From contig CAXTSE010000004.1 in the NCBI GenBank assembly GCA_964246985.1, positions 1-64,000 on the forward strand: a DNA stretch of 64,000 nucleotides, in the 5' to 3' direction. The translations under genes and the position numbers were made by a program. Position 1 is the stretch's first letter. Each line of letters starts with the position of its first letter. This document shows positions 33,179 to 41,636 of the stretch, in pieces. Source of the DNA: CAXTSE01 sp964246985 (lineage in GTDB: Bacteria; Actinomycetota; Actinomycetes; Actinomycetales; Microbacteriaceae). The notes under the pieces are model-generated. The model was not told the origin of the DNA. It searched no databases and saw only the letters and a list, made by a program, of their open reading frames with translations.

Positions 33179-34642
33179 ATGGCTACCGCCACGAAGACCA
33201 CCGAGCAGGACGAGGCTGTCGCCACCGGCGTCGGCCGCGTCGCGCGCGTCACCGGCCCCGTCGTCGACATCGAGTTCCCGCACGACGCGATCCCCGAGAT
33301 GTACAACGCGCTGCAGACCGACATCGTCATCGGCGACCAGACCACGACGATCACGCTCGAGGTCGCCCAGCACCTCGGTGACGACCTCGTCCGCGCGATC
33401 TCGCTGAAGCCCACCGACGGCATGGTCCGCGGCCAGGAGGTGCGCGACACCGGTGCCGCCATCTCGGTGCCCGTCGGCGACGTCACCAAGGGCCACGTGT
33501 GGAACGTGACGGGCGAGCTGCTCAACCCGGTCGAGGGCGAGACGCTCGAGATCACCGAGCGCTGGCCCATCCACCGCAAGCCCCCGGCCTTCGACCAGCT
33601 CGAGTCGAAGACCCAGCTCTTCGAGACCGGCATCAAGTCGATCGACCTCCTCACGCCGTACGTGCTCGGTGGCAAGATCGGCCTGTTCGGCGGAGCCGGC
33701 GTCGGCAAGACCGTGCTCATCCAGGAGATGATCCAGCGCGTCGCGCAGGACCACGGCGGCGTGTCCGTGTTCGCCGGTGTCGGCGAGCGCACCCGCGAGG
33801 GCAACGACCTCATCGCCGAGATGGAGGAGGCGGGCGTCTTCGACAAGACGGCGCTCGTGTTCGGCCAGATGGACGAGCCGCCGGGAACGCGTCTGCGCGT
33901 CGCCCTCTCGGCCCTGACCATGGCCGAGTACTTCCGCGACGTGCAGAACCAAGACGTGCTGCTCTTCGTCGACAACATCTTCCGCTTCACGCAGGCGGGC
34001 TCCGAGGTGTCGACGCTTCTCGGCCGCATGCCGTCCGCGGTCGGCTACCAGCCGAACCTCGCCGACGAGATGGGCGTCCTCCAGGAGCGCATCACGTCCA
34101 CGCGCGGACACTCCATCACCTCGCTGCAGGCGATCTACGTCCCCGCCGACGACTACACCGACCCGGCGCCGGCCACGACGTTCGCGCACCTCGACGCCAC
34201 GACCGAGCTCTCGCGCGAGATCGCGTCGCGCGGCCTCTACCCGGCCATCGACCCGCTGACCTCGACCAGCCGCATCATGGACCCCCGCTACCTGGGCGAG
34301 GACCACTATCGCGTCGCGACGAGCGTCAAGGCGATCCTGCAGAAGAACAAGGAGCTGCAGGAGATCATCGCCATCCTCGGTGTCGACGAGCTCAGCGAGG
34401 AGGACAAGATCGCCGTGTCGCGTGCACGCCGCATCCAGCAGTTCCTCTCGCAGAACACCTACATGGCCAAGAAGTTCACGGGCGTGGAGGGATCGACGGT
34501 TCCCCTGAAGGAGACCATCGAGTCCTTCGACGCGATCGTGCGCGGCGACTTCGACTCCGTGGCGGAGCAGGCGTTCTTCAACGTCGGCTCGATCTCGGAC
34601 GTCGAGGAGCGCTGGGCGCAGATCCAGAAGGAGAACGGCTGA
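33179..34642 (+). CDS. atpD: ATP synthase F1 subunit beta
   Basis: The protein is 487 residues. It is the catalytic subunit. Walker A is GGAGVGKTVLIQEM (about 170), the catalytic Glu is in GERTREGNDL, and the signature PAIDPLTSTSR is near 358. The N-terminus has a 20-residue extension typical of actinobacteria. AGAAGGAG lies about 5 nt before the ATG. One base separates its stop from atpC. Confidence 0.98.
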   Translation: MATATKTTEQDEAVATGVGRVARVTGPVVDIEFPHDAIPEMYNALQTDIVIGDQTTTITLEVAQHLGDDLVRAISLKPTDGMVRGQEVRDTGAAISVPVGDVTKGHVWNVTGELLNPVEGETLEITERWPIHRKPPAFDQLESKTQLFETGIKSIDLLTPYVLGGKIGLFGGAGVGKTVLIQEMIQRVAQDHGGVSVFAGVGERTREGNDLIAEMEEAGVFDKTALVFGQMDEPPGTRLRVALSALTMAEYFRDVQNQDVLLFVDNIFRFTQAGSEVSTLLGRMPSAVGYQPNLADEMGVLQERITSTRGHSITSLQAIYVPADDYTDPAPATTFAHLDATTELSREIASRGLYPAIDPLTSTSRIMDPRYLGEDHYRVATSVKAILQKNKELQEIIAILGVDELSEEDKIAVSRARRIQQFLSQNTYMAKKFTGVEGSTVPLKETIESFDAIVRGDFDSVAEQAFFNVGSISDVEERWAQIQKENG

Positions 34643-34643
34643 C

Positions 34644-34919
34644 GTGGCCGACGTCTCCTCACGCGAGCTGCGTGTCAGCGTCGTCTCGGCCGACCGCGAG
34701 CTGTGGACGGGGACGGCCTCTCAGGTCGTCGCCCGCACCACGGAGGGCGAGATCGGCATCCTGGCGGGGCACGAGCCGATCCTGGCCGTGCTCGCCAGCG
34801 GCGAGGTGCGTGTGACCACGACCGAGGGCTCCGTCGTCACGGCCAAGGCCGAGGACGGGTTCCTCTCCGTGCAGAACGACACCGTCACGATCGTCGCGGG
34901 CGCGGCCGAGCTGGTCTGA
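34644..34919 (+). CDS. atpC: ATP synthase F1 subunit epsilon, lacking the C-terminal helical domain
   Basis: The protein is 91 residues, whereas E. coli has 139 and M. tuberculosis 121. Only the N-terminal beta-sandwich is present (LRVSVVSADRELWTGTAS and GEIGILAGHEPILAVL), ending at ELV. The two-helix C-terminal domain that can insert into F1 and inhibit hydrolysis is missing; the TGA is followed directly by another gene, with no sign of a frameshift remnant. The GTG start is 1 base after atpD. Some actinobacteria have naturally short epsilon subunits. Confidence 0.93.
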   Translation: MADVSSRELRVSVVSADRELWTGTASQVVARTTEGEIGILAGHEPILAVLASGEVRVTTTEGSVVTAKAEDGFLSVQNDTVTIVAGAAELV

Positions 34920-34921
34920 CC

Positions 34922-35443
34922 GTGCTCATCGTCACGGCAGGCCTTCCGGGCGCAGGTAAGAGCACGATCGCCGAGGTGCTCGGCAACCGGCTGGGTCTGG
35001 CCGTCCTGTCGGTCGATCCGATCGAGTCGGCAATCCTGGAGGCGGGGATCGACGCCGACCAGCCCACCGGTCTGGCGGCGTATCTCGTCGCCGAGAAGCT
35101 CGCCGAGAGCGAGCTGTCGGCCGGGCGCGGCGTCATCATCGACGCCGTGAACGCGGTCGAGCCCGCGCGCGAGCAGTGGGTGAAGCTGGCGGCCGAGCAG
35201 AATACGCCGATCAAGTTCATCGAGGTGGTCTGCACCGACCCCGACCTCCATCGCGAGCGGCTCGATGCTCGTGCGCACAACCGCGCGCACATCGTCGAGA
35301 GCGGTCAGCACCCCGTCGAGCAGAGTCTCGACGAGTGGGAGCCGTGGGCCGGGGTCAGCGCGTCAAGCCCGCGCATCACGATCGACACGGCTCAGCCGCT
35401 CGGGGTGAACGTCGAGCAGGCGCTCGCGTTCCTCGAGAGCTGA
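34922..35443 (+). CDS. P-loop NTPase, small-molecule kinase type
   Basis: The protein is 173 residues. Walker A lies at the very N-terminus, LIVTAGLPGAGKSTIAEVLG, and GVIIDAVNAV (about 66) resembles a Walker B strand. A lid region has RERLDARAHNR. It matches the AAA_33/Zeta-toxin-like kinase fold found in small phosphotransferases. The GTG is 2 bases after the atpC stop and the gene ends next to yaaA, so it is likely read from the atp transcript. The substrate is unknown. Confidence 0.75.
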   Translation: MLIVTAGLPGAGKSTIAEVLGNRLGLAVLSVDPIESAILEAGIDADQPTGLAAYLVAEKLAESELSAGRGVIIDAVNAVEPAREQWVKLAAEQNTPIKFIEVVCTDPDLHRERLDARAHNRAHIVESGQHPVEQSLDEWEPWAGVSASSPRITIDTAQPLGVNVEQALAFLES

Positions 35444-36193
35444 GTGCTGGTCCTGCTCCCGCCGTCCGAGACGAAGCGGGATGGCGGAGTCGACGGCAGT
35501 CGCCTCGACCATGCGGCGCTCGGCTTCCCCGAGCTGCGGCGGGCGCGACTCGCGGCGATCCGCGCGACGCGCGAGCTGTCTCGTGACCTCGACGCCGCGG
35601 CGAAGGCCCTCAAGCTCGGACCGGCGTCCGCCGCCGACGCGCGTCGGAACCGGGTGCTGACGACCTCCCCGGTGATGCCCGCCCTCGACCGCTACGACGG
35701 CGTGCTCTTCGACGGGCTCGATGCCGGCACTCTTCCGGGGTCGGCGCGGGAGTTCGCCCATGGGCACGTCGCCATCGCCTCGGCGTTGCTGGGGCTGACC
35801 CGTGCGCTCGATCCGATCCCGGCCTACAGGCTGTCGCATGACTCGCGGCTGCCCGGACTCCCGCTCGGGAAGCACTGGCGCGAGCCGATCTCGGAGGTCC
35901 TCGCGGCTCACCCCGGCCTGCTCCTCGACCTGCGATCGGAGGCGTACGTCGACCTCGGGCCCCGTCCCGATCGCTCCGACTCCCTCTACGTGCGCGTCGT
36001 GAGCGACGACGGGTCGGGGCGCCGCCGCGCGCTCACCCACTTCAACAAGAAGGCCAAGGGCGAGTTCACCCGCGCGCTGCTGCTCGCCGGGATCGATCTT
36101 CCGGACGGCGACTCGCTGTTGGCGTGGGCACGCGGTGCGGGCATCCGGCTGGAGCGCGGAACCGCGGTCGACGCGCTCGAGCTGCTGGTCTGA
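35444..36193 (+). CDS. yaaA: YaaA (DUF328) family peroxide-stress protein
   Basis: The protein is 249 residues. The N-terminal LLPPSETKRDGG and the C-terminal HFNKKAKGEFTRALLL are signature stretches of the YaaA family. In E. coli YaaA lowers intracellular free iron and DNA damage under H2O2 stress and binds DNA through a helix-hairpin-helix-like fold. The GTG begins immediately after the TGA of the kinase gene. It converges with tag, leaving 22 bases. The position beside two DNA alkylation repair genes is consistent with a genome-protection role but is not proof. Confidence 0.88.
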   Translation: MLVLLPPSETKRDGGVDGSRLDHAALGFPELRRARLAAIRATRELSRDLDAAAKALKLGPASAADARRNRVLTTSPVMPALDRYDGVLFDGLDAGTLPGSAREFAHGHVAIASALLGLTRALDPIPAYRLSHDSRLPGLPLGKHWREPISEVLAAHPGLLLDLRSEAYVDLGPRPDRSDSLYVRVVSDDGSGRRRALTHFNKKAKGEFTRALLLAGIDLPDGDSLLAWARGAGIRLERGTAVDALELLV

Positions 36194-36215
36194 CCCCGAG
36201 GGCGGGGCGGCCGCA

Positions 36216-36806
36216 TCAGGAACGCGAGCGCCAGCACCCCATCACGTGATCGTCGACCATGCCGCTGGACTGCATGAGGGCGTAGACGGTCGTCGGGCCG
36301 ACGAAGCGGTAGCCCGCCCTCTTGAGCGCCGCGCTGGCCGCCGTGGACTCGACCGTGACCGCGGGGATGTCGGCGAGCGACGCCGGAGCGGCGGATCGCG
36401 CGGGTGGTGCGAACCCCCACAGCAGCCGGTCAAGGGCGCCCTCACCGTCCTGGGCGAGGAGCTGCTGTGTGACGCGCGCGTTCGAGATCGTGGCCTCGAC
36501 CTTCGCGCGATTGCGGATGATGCCGGGGTCGGCCATCAGGCGCTCGACATCGACCTCGTCGAAGGCGGCGACCGCATCGATGTCGAATCCCGCGAACGCG
36601 GTGCGGAAGGTCGGTCGGCGCCGGAGGATCGTGATCCACGACAGCCCCGCCTGGAACCCCTCGAGCGAGAGCTTCTCGAATAGCAGACGGTCGCCGTGGA
36701 GCGGGGTACCCCACTCCTCGTCGTGGTACCGCTGGTACTCGGCGTCGGCCCCCGCCCAGGCGCATCGGCCCCGTCCGTCCTCGCCGACGATGACGGACAC
36801 GGTCAT
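36216..36806 (-). CDS. tag: DNA-3-methyladenine glycosylase I
   Basis: The protein is 196 residues. It excises 3-methyladenine from DNA in base excision repair. The zinc ligands of the TAG family are in place: Cys15 (GRCAWAG), His28 (YHDEEWG), His187 and Cys191 (DDHVMGCW). The aromatic pocket motif LSWITILRRR is present. The ATG (36804-36806) overlaps the ogt stop by four bases, so ogt and tag are an operon for alkylation damage. Confidence 0.94.
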   Translation of the reverse strand: MTVSVIVGEDGRGRCAWAGADAEYQRYHDEEWGTPLHGDRLLFEKLSLEGFQAGLSWITILRRRPTFRTAFAGFDIDAVAAFDEVDVERLMADPGIIRNRAKVEATISNARVTQQLLAQDGEGALDRLLWGFAPPARSAAPASLADIPAVTVESTAASAALKRAGYRFVGPTTVYALMQSSGMVDDHVMGCWRSRS

Positions 36807-37381
36807 GCGGCGGTGCTGTCGAGCGCCTCGTCGACCGCCGTGCGCCGAGGGCTGGTGCCCGCGGGTATCGTGTGCGCGATTCCCTCGTGCGCGAGCAGCC
36901 ACGACTTGGTGGGGATGCCCTCGCCGGCGCTGTAGCCCGTGATGCGACCCGCGCTCCCCATGACGCGGTGACACGGCACGATGATCGGCACCGGGTTGGC
37001 GCCGATCGCTCCGCCGACGGCTCGGCCGGCCGTCGGCCGTCCTGTCGCTCGCCCGAGCTGACCGTACGTGACCACCTCACCCCACGGCACGTCGACGAGC
37101 TGCTGCCAGACCGCCCGCTGGAAGTCGGTGCCAGGCAGCTCGACGGGGACGTCGAAGATGCGACGGTCGCCCCGGAAGTACTCCTGGAGCTGGGCGACGG
37201 CGAGGTCGAGGACCGCATCGCCCTGCTCAGGAACGGACTCCCATGGCAGCCGGCCGCCGCGCTCGATGGCGAGGGTGACGACGGCGGAGCCGCTGCTCAC
37301 CACTTCGATGCGGCCGATGGGGCTGTCGATGCGACGGAGGCCGGAGGGCGCGGGCTCTGGGAGGGCTGAGGTGCTCTGCAT
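36803..37381 (-). CDS. ogt: Methylated-DNA--[protein]-cysteine S-methyltransferase
   Basis: The protein is 192 residues. It removes O6-alkyl groups from guanine by transfer to its own Cys in IIVPCHRVMG (about 137), flanked by the GRAVGGAIGANPVP helix and the RITGYSAGEG loop. The N-terminal domain is the shorter Ogt type with no AdaA transcription-factor part, so it is not an adaptive regulator. No Shine-Dalgarno sequence is visible; TACTCT lies 6 nt before the ATG, suggesting a leaderless mRNA. The stop overlaps tag. Confidence 0.95.
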   Translation of the reverse strand: MQSTSALPEPAPSGLRRIDSPIGRIEVVSSGSAVVTLAIERGGRLPWESVPEQGDAVLDLAVAQLQEYFRGDRRIFDVPVELPGTDFQRAVWQQLVDVPWGEVVTYGQLGRATGRPTAGRAVGGAIGANPVPIIVPCHRVMGSAGRITGYSAGEGIPTKSWLLAHEGIAHTIPAGTSPRRTAVDEALDSTAA

Positions 37382-37387
37382 GGTTCG

Positions 37388-37393
37388 AGAGTA
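37388..37393 (-). promoter_or_regulatory. Candidate -10 box of the ogt-tag operon
   Basis: TACTCT on the minus strand matches TANNNT and ends 6 nt before the ogt ATG. With no ribosome binding site in between, leaderless translation is the simplest reading. No good -35 box is seen. Confidence 0.4.
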
Positions 37394-37484
37394 GGACGGT
37401 CCACCGGCACCGACGCGCGGGATTCAGACACGGCGTGGAACCCCGCAGCCGACGTCCCCTGGGGAGGAGTCGCGCGGAAGGCGC

Positions 37485-38033
37485 TCAGGAGTTGAGGGCC
37501 GCGAGTCCCGCATTGAGAGTCGTCGCGTACATCACCCACGCCCAGTAGGGGATGAGCAGCACGGCGGCGAGGCGGCGCACCGGCCAGAGCCGCAGCATCG
37601 TCACCAGCACCATGACGTCGATCGCGATGATCACGACGAGTGCGAGCCAGAGCGCGATCGGCCCGGCGACCGGGTAGAGGCCGAAGAAGATGGGCGTCCA
37701 CACCGCGTTGAGCACGAGCTGCACGACGTAGACGGTGAGCGCTCGACGCACGGCGGCCGGCTCGACAGCGGACCGCCGCCACACGAGCCAGGCTGCGACG
37801 GACATCAGTGTGTAGAGCACCGTCCACACCGGGCCGAAGACGACGTTCGGCGGGTTCCAGAAGACCTTCTCGGCATCCGCGTACCAGCCGTCGACGTTCT
37901 GGATCGTCGCGAGGGAGCCGAGCGCCGCGACCCCGAACGAGATGGCGAGGAAGGCGACCAGCGCGAGGGCCGATCGGGCCGCGCTCGGGCGGATCGAGGC
38001 ACGACGGTCGGCGTCGACGAGGGAGGTGCTCAT
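37485..38033 (-). CDS. tspO: TspO/MBR family membrane protein
   Basis: The protein is 182 residues with five transmembrane helices. The diagnostic motif WNPPNVVFGPVWTVLYTLM (about 67-85) and the LNAVWTPIFFGL segment match tryptophan-rich sensory proteins, which bind porphyrins and related ligands in the membrane. A 25-residue polar N-terminal extension precedes helix 1. The ATG at 38031-38033 lies 7 nt after a TATCCT box, with no strong ribosome binding site. The function in actinobacteria is unsettled; oxidative-stress or tetrapyrrole handling is the usual suggestion. Confidence 0.92.
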   Translation of the reverse strand: MSTSLVDADRRASIRPSAARSALALVAFLAISFGVAALGSLATIQNVDGWYADAEKVFWNPPNVVFGPVWTVLYTLMSVAAWLVWRRSAVEPAAVRRALTVYVVQLVLNAVWTPIFFGLYPVAGPIALWLALVVIIAIDVMVLVTMLRLWPVRRLAAVLLIPYWAWVMYATTLNAGLAALNS

Positions 38034-38040
38034 GCCACCC

Positions 38041-38046
38041 AGGATA
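38041..38046 (-). promoter_or_regulatory. Candidate -10 box of tspO
   Basis: TATCCT on the minus strand ends 7 nt before the tspO ATG, another example of the leaderless arrangement seen repeatedly in this window. GGGTGG between them is a poor Shine-Dalgarno match. Confidence 0.35.
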
Positions 38047-38063
38047 CGAGTCCGGATGTGCGC

Positions 38064-38105
38064 GACGGCCGGTTCCCACCCGCTTGGCAGGGGGAGCCGG
38101 CCGTC
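38064..38105 (-). terminator. Strong hairpin after yceI, candidate terminator
   Basis: GACGGCCGGTTCCC (38064-38077) pairs with the segment ending at 38105 (GGGAGCCGGCCGTC), giving about 14 pairs with one G-U and a 14-base loop. It lies 25 bases beyond the yceI stop and before the tspO promoter. There is no T tract, as often in high-GC actinobacteria. Confidence 0.6.
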
Positions 38106-38129
38106 AGGACGGGCGATCGGACAGGGGGA

Positions 38130-38684
38130 TTACGGCTGCAGGACGACCTGCAGGTCGAAGGTCAGCGTGACGTCGTCGCCGAGCGTGAAGCCGCCCGCCT
38201 CGAGGGCCGCGTTCCAGCTCACACCGAAGTCGTGGCGGTTGATCTTGGTGGACGCGCTCGCGGCCGCCTTGGTCTGGCCGTAGCCGTCGACGACGGCGCC
38301 ACCGAACTCGCCCGTGAGCGTGACCTGCTTGGTCACGCCGCGCAGGGTCAGGTCGCCGACAGCCGTGAAGTCGTCGCCGTCGAACGTGATGGCGGTCGAC
38401 GTGAAGGTCGCGGTGGGGTGCTCGTCGACGAGGAAGAAGTCGCTGGTGCGGAGGTGCGCATCGCGGTCCTTCTGGTTGGTGTCGACCGAGGCGATGTCGA
38501 TGGTGGCCTCGATCGTGCTGGCGGTGGGGTCCTCGGCGGTGACGATGGTCACGTCGAAGGTGCGGAAGGTGCCGCGCACCTTGCTGATCTTGAGGTGCTT
38601 CACGGAGAAGCCCAGCTCAGAGTGGGTGGGGTCGAGTGTCCACGTGCCGACCTTGTAGTCGGGGTGAGTCTGCGTGTTGGTCAT
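38130..38684 (-). CDS. YceI family protein
   Basis: The protein is 184 residues. It forms a lipocalin-like beta barrel; TWTLDPTHSELGFSVKHLKISKVRG (shown only in part here: WTLDPTHSELGFSVKH) is the family N-terminal signature, and GDLTLRGVTKQV lies near 115. Members bind polyisoprenoids or amphiphiles. No signal peptide is present, so this is a cytoplasmic form. I chose the ATG at 38682-38684; an in-frame ATG at 38702 would add six residues. Neither has a clear ribosome binding site. A strong palindrome lies 45 bases upstream. Confidence 0.88.
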   Translation of the reverse strand: MTNTQTHPDYKVGTWTLDPTHSELGFSVKHLKISKVRGTFRTFDVTIVTAEDPTASTIEATIDIASVDTNQKDRDAHLRTSDFFLVDEHPTATFTSTAITFDGDDFTAVGDLTLRGVTKQVTLTGEFGGAVVDGYGQTKAAASASTKINRHDFGVSWNAALEAGGFTLGDDVTLTFDLQVVLQP

Positions 38685-38709
38685 GAGACCATGCAAGCGC
38701 ATCGACCCT

Positions 38710-38741
38710 GGGAACATTCCCGATTTTGGTGACATGTCACA
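38710..38741. promoter_or_regulatory. Two palindromes upstream of yceI, candidate operators
   Basis: GTGACATGTCAC (38729-38740) is a perfect 12-base palindrome, extended by flanking ATTTTG and CAAAAT with a one-base offset. GGGAACATTCCC (38710-38721) has 5-base arms around CA. Both fall in the 66-base AT-richer gap between the FAD oxidoreductase stop and yceI. They look like regulator binding sites, although the regulator is unknown. Confidence 0.45.
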
Positions 38742-38750
38742 AAATGACGC

Positions 38751-40139
38751 TCAGTGCCCCGTGAGAGGTCCCATCAGCCGCGCGATCAGCGACGGCCGCT
38801 CGGTGAACCGCTCCTCCGCATCCGCCGTCTGCATCGCGATGAGCCCGGCGTTCGCGCCGGCGAACCGCAGCGGCTCGGGCTCCCATGACGGCGAGCGGTG
38901 GTTGACCCAGGGGAGCGTCGTCAGCTCGCTGTCAGTGCCGGTCAGCAGGTCTGCCAGGGTGCGTCCGGCGAGGTTCGTGGTGCTCAGTCCGTCTCCGACG
39001 TAGCCTCCCGCCGACGCGATCCGGGCCGCCGGATCGTAGACGGCGGATGCGTGCCAGTCGCGCGGCACCCCGAGCGGGCCGCCCCAGCGATGCGACACCG
39101 CGACGTCGCCGATCGCCGGGAACAGCTCGCCGAGCGTGCGCCGCAGGTGCTCGAACACAGCGGGGACGCGATCGTAGTCCGGCCGGATCGCGCTGCCCCA
39201 GTGATAGCGCGCGCCCCGCCCCCCGAAGGCGAACCGGTTGTCGGCGGTGCGCTGTCCGTACACCAGCAGGTGCCGGTAGTCGGTGAACGTCTGCCCGTGG
39301 GCGATGCCGATCTCGTCCCAGATCGCGTCGGGCAGGGGCTCGGTCGCGATCATCAGCGAGTAGAGGGGCAGGATGCGGCGGCGCGTCTCGCGCATCGTCG
39401 CGCCGTATCCCTCGGTCGCCACGACGATCTGATCGCAGGAGACGATGCCGCGCGAGGTCTCCACGCGTCCGGGGGAGAAGCCCAGCACCTCGGTCTGCTC
39501 GGCGATCCGCGCACCGCCGGCCTCGACGGTCGCCGCCAGACCGCGGACGAGTCTGCCCGGATGCACGCGCGCGCAGGCCGGGTCGTACGAGGCTCCCAGC
39601 GCTCCCGCGGCCTTCACCCGCTGGGCACCCCAGAGCTCCAGCTCGTCGACGCCGTAGTGGCGGGCCTCGTCGACCTCGGCCCGTGCGGACGCGAACTGCA
39701 CCTCCGACCGCGCGTAGGCGATCGTGCCGCCTCTCACGTAGTCGGCATCGATGCCGGCGGCCGATGCGGCGCGTCCGACCTCGTCGACGGTGTCGATCAT
39801 GGCGCGGCGCATCGCGAGGGCGGCAGGACGTCCGTGCTGCTTCTCGAGCGACGCCGTGCCGCGGGGGAAGAGCGCGCTGCACCAGCCGCCGTTGCGCCCG
39901 GACGCCCCGAACCCGGCGATCTCCTTCTCGAGGATCGTGACTCGCAGACCCGGATCGCGCTGGTGGAGGTAGTGAGCCGTCCACAGCGCCGTCAGACCGC
40001 CGCCGATGATGGCGACGTCCGCATCCGCGTCGCCGTCCAGGGCGGGTCGCGGAGCCAGTGAGCCGGCCGGCAGGGTGGAATGCCAGTAGGAGAGATCTCG
40101 GTACGCGGCGCCGGCGTCGGTGCTAGTCGACCCGCTCAC
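38751..40139 (-). CDS. FAD-dependent amine/amino-acid oxidoreductase (DAO family, PuuB-like)
   Basis: The protein is 462 residues. The FAD dinucleotide motif VAIIGGGLTALWTAHYLHQ is at about 42, followed by ILEKEIAGFGASGRNGGW, which is characteristic of DAO-family enzymes such as gamma-glutamylputrescine oxidase. The C-terminal GYVGDGLSTTNLAGR is the second FAD-contact motif. It probably oxidises a polyamine or its gamma-glutamyl derivative to an aldehyde. The GTG start is 3 bases after the aminotransferase stop. The gene order Lrp-aminotransferase-oxidase supports polyamine catabolism, but the substrate is inferred. Confidence 0.85.
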   Translation of the reverse strand: MSGSTSTDAGAAYRDLSYWHSTLPAGSLAPRPALDGDADADVAIIGGGLTALWTAHYLHQRDPGLRVTILEKEIAGFGASGRNGGWCSALFPRGTASLEKQHGRPAALAMRRAMIDTVDEVGRAASAAGIDADYVRGGTIAYARSEVQFASARAEVDEARHYGVDELELWGAQRVKAAGALGASYDPACARVHPGRLVRGLAATVEAGGARIAEQTEVLGFSPGRVETSRGIVSCDQIVVATEGYGATMRETRRRILPLYSLMIATEPLPDAIWDEIGIAHGQTFTDYRHLLVYGQRTADNRFAFGGRGARYHWGSAIRPDYDRVPAVFEHLRRTLGELFPAIGDVAVSHRWGGPLGVPRDWHASAVYDPAARIASAGGYVGDGLSTTNLAGRTLADLLTGTDSELTTLPWVNHRSPSWEPEPLRFAGANAGLIAMQTADAEERFTERPSLIARLMGPLTGH

Positions 40140-40142
40140 GAG

Positions 40143-41636
40143 TCAGAGCCGGGACCAGGCCTCGGTGAGCACACCGCGCAGCGTGCTCTCGATCTCGTCG
40201 AACTCCGCGGGGCCGATCGTGAGCGGCGGTGCGAGCTGCACGACGGGGTCTCCGCGGTCGTCGGCGCGGCAGTAGAGTCCGGCGTCGAACAGCCCCTTCG
40301 ACAGGAATCCGCGCAGCAGGCGCTCGGACTCCGCGTCGTCGAACGTCTCCTTCGTCGCCTTGTCCTTCACGAGCTCGATGCCGAAGAAGTACCCGTCGCC
40401 GCGTACGTCGCCGACGATCGGGAGGTCGAGCAGCTTCTCGAGCGTGGAGCGGAAGATGGGCGAGTTGTCGCGCACCCGCTGGAGGAGGTTCTCCTCCTCG
40501 AAGATGTCGAGGTTCTCGAGAGCGACCGCGGCCGACACCGGGTGCCCGCCGAAGGTGTAGCCGTGGTAGAACGACGTCGACCCGTGACGGAACGGCTCAT
40601 AGAGGCGCTCGCTGACGATCGTGGCGCCGATCGGCGAGTACCCCGAGGTCATCGCCTTGGCGCACGTGATCATGTCGGGCTGGTAGTCGTAGGCGTCGGC
40701 CGCGAACATGTGGCCGAGACGGCCGAACGCGCAGATGACCTCGTCCGACACGAGCAGCACGTCGTACTGGTCGCAGATCTCACGCACCCGCTGGAAGTAG
40801 CCGGGGGGAGGGGGGAAGCATCCGCCCGAGTTCTGCACCGGCTCGAGGAACACGGCCGCGACGGTCTCGGGGCCCTCGAACAGGATCATCTCCTCGATGC
40901 GGTTCGCCGCCCAGAGGCCGAACTCGACCTCGGGGTCGCCCTGGCCGCTGGCGACGAAGCCCATCTCCTCTGCGCGGTAGAAGTTGGTGTTCGGCACGCG
41001 GAACCCGCCGGGGGTGACGGGCTCGAACATCTCCTTCATGGCGGGGATGCCCGTGATCGCGAGGGCACCCTGCGGGGTGCCGTGGTAGGCGATCGACCGC
41101 GAGATGACCTTGTGCTTGGTGGGGCGGCCCTGCAGCTTCCAGTAGTACTTGGCGAGCTTGAAGGCGGTCTCGACGGCCTCGCCGCCGCCGGTCGAGAAGA
41201 AGACCCGGTTGAGATCGCCCGGCGCGTACTCGGCGATGCGGTCGGCGAGCTCGATCGCGGCGGGATGCGCGTACGACCAGATGGGGAAGAACGCGAGCTG
41301 CTCGGCCTGCTTCGCCGCCGCAGCCGCGAGGCGCTTGCGGCCGTGACCGGCGTTGACGACGAACAGGCCGGACAGCCCGTCGAAGTACTTCTTGCCGGTC
41401 GAGTCCCAGATGTGGTGACCCTCGCCCTTGACGATGATCGGCACACCGTGCTCCTCGGCGACGGACTGCCGCGTGAAGTGCATCCAGAGGTGGTCCTTGG
41501 CCTTCTGCTGCAGGTCGGCCTCGACCCCGGCGTCGAGGGCGACGCCCTCGGGTGCGTCGGCGGGCGCGTCGGCGACGGCGTCGATGCTCGGGTCGGTCTC
41601 GGTGGCGGGTACGGCGGGCTGCTCGGTGGTTGTCAT
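40143..41636 (-). CDS. Class III PLP aminotransferase, putrescine/GABA-type
   Basis: The protein is 497 residues. It is a fold-I, class III transaminase related to putrescine-pyruvate aminotransferase (SpuC). The N-terminal 30 residues are an Ala/Asp/Pro-rich extension. Visible motifs are SIAYHGTPQGALAITG (about 175), LVSDEVICAFGRLG (about 290; the PLP-contacting Asp) and CAKAMTSGYSPIGA (about 325; the Schiff-base Lys). It would deaminate a terminal amine using pyruvate or a similar acceptor. Its start overlaps the Lrp regulator stop (ATGA). The polyamine assignment comes from neighbours. Confidence 0.85.
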   Translation of the reverse strand: MTTTEQPAVPATETDPSIDAVADAPADAPEGVALDAGVEADLQQKAKDHLWMHFTRQSVAEEHGVPIIVKGEGHHIWDSTGKKYFDGLSGLFVVNAGHGRKRLAAAAAKQAEQLAFFPIWSYAHPAAIELADRIAEYAPGDLNRVFFSTGGGEAVETAFKLAKYYWKLQGRPTKHKVISRSIAYHGTPQGALAITGIPAMKEMFEPVTPGGFRVPNTNFYRAEEMGFVASGQGDPEVEFGLWAANRIEEMILFEGPETVAAVFLEPVQNSGGCFPPPPGYFQRVREICDQYDVLLVSDEVICAFGRLGHMFAADAYDYQPDMITCAKAMTSGYSPIGATIVSERLYEPFRHGSTSFYHGYTFGGHPVSAAVALENLDIFEEENLLQRVRDNSPIFRSTLEKLLDLPIVGDVRGDGYFFGIELVKDKATKETFDDAESERLLRGFLSKGLFDAGLYCRADDRGDPVVQLAPPLTIGPAEFDEIESTLRGVLTEAWSRL

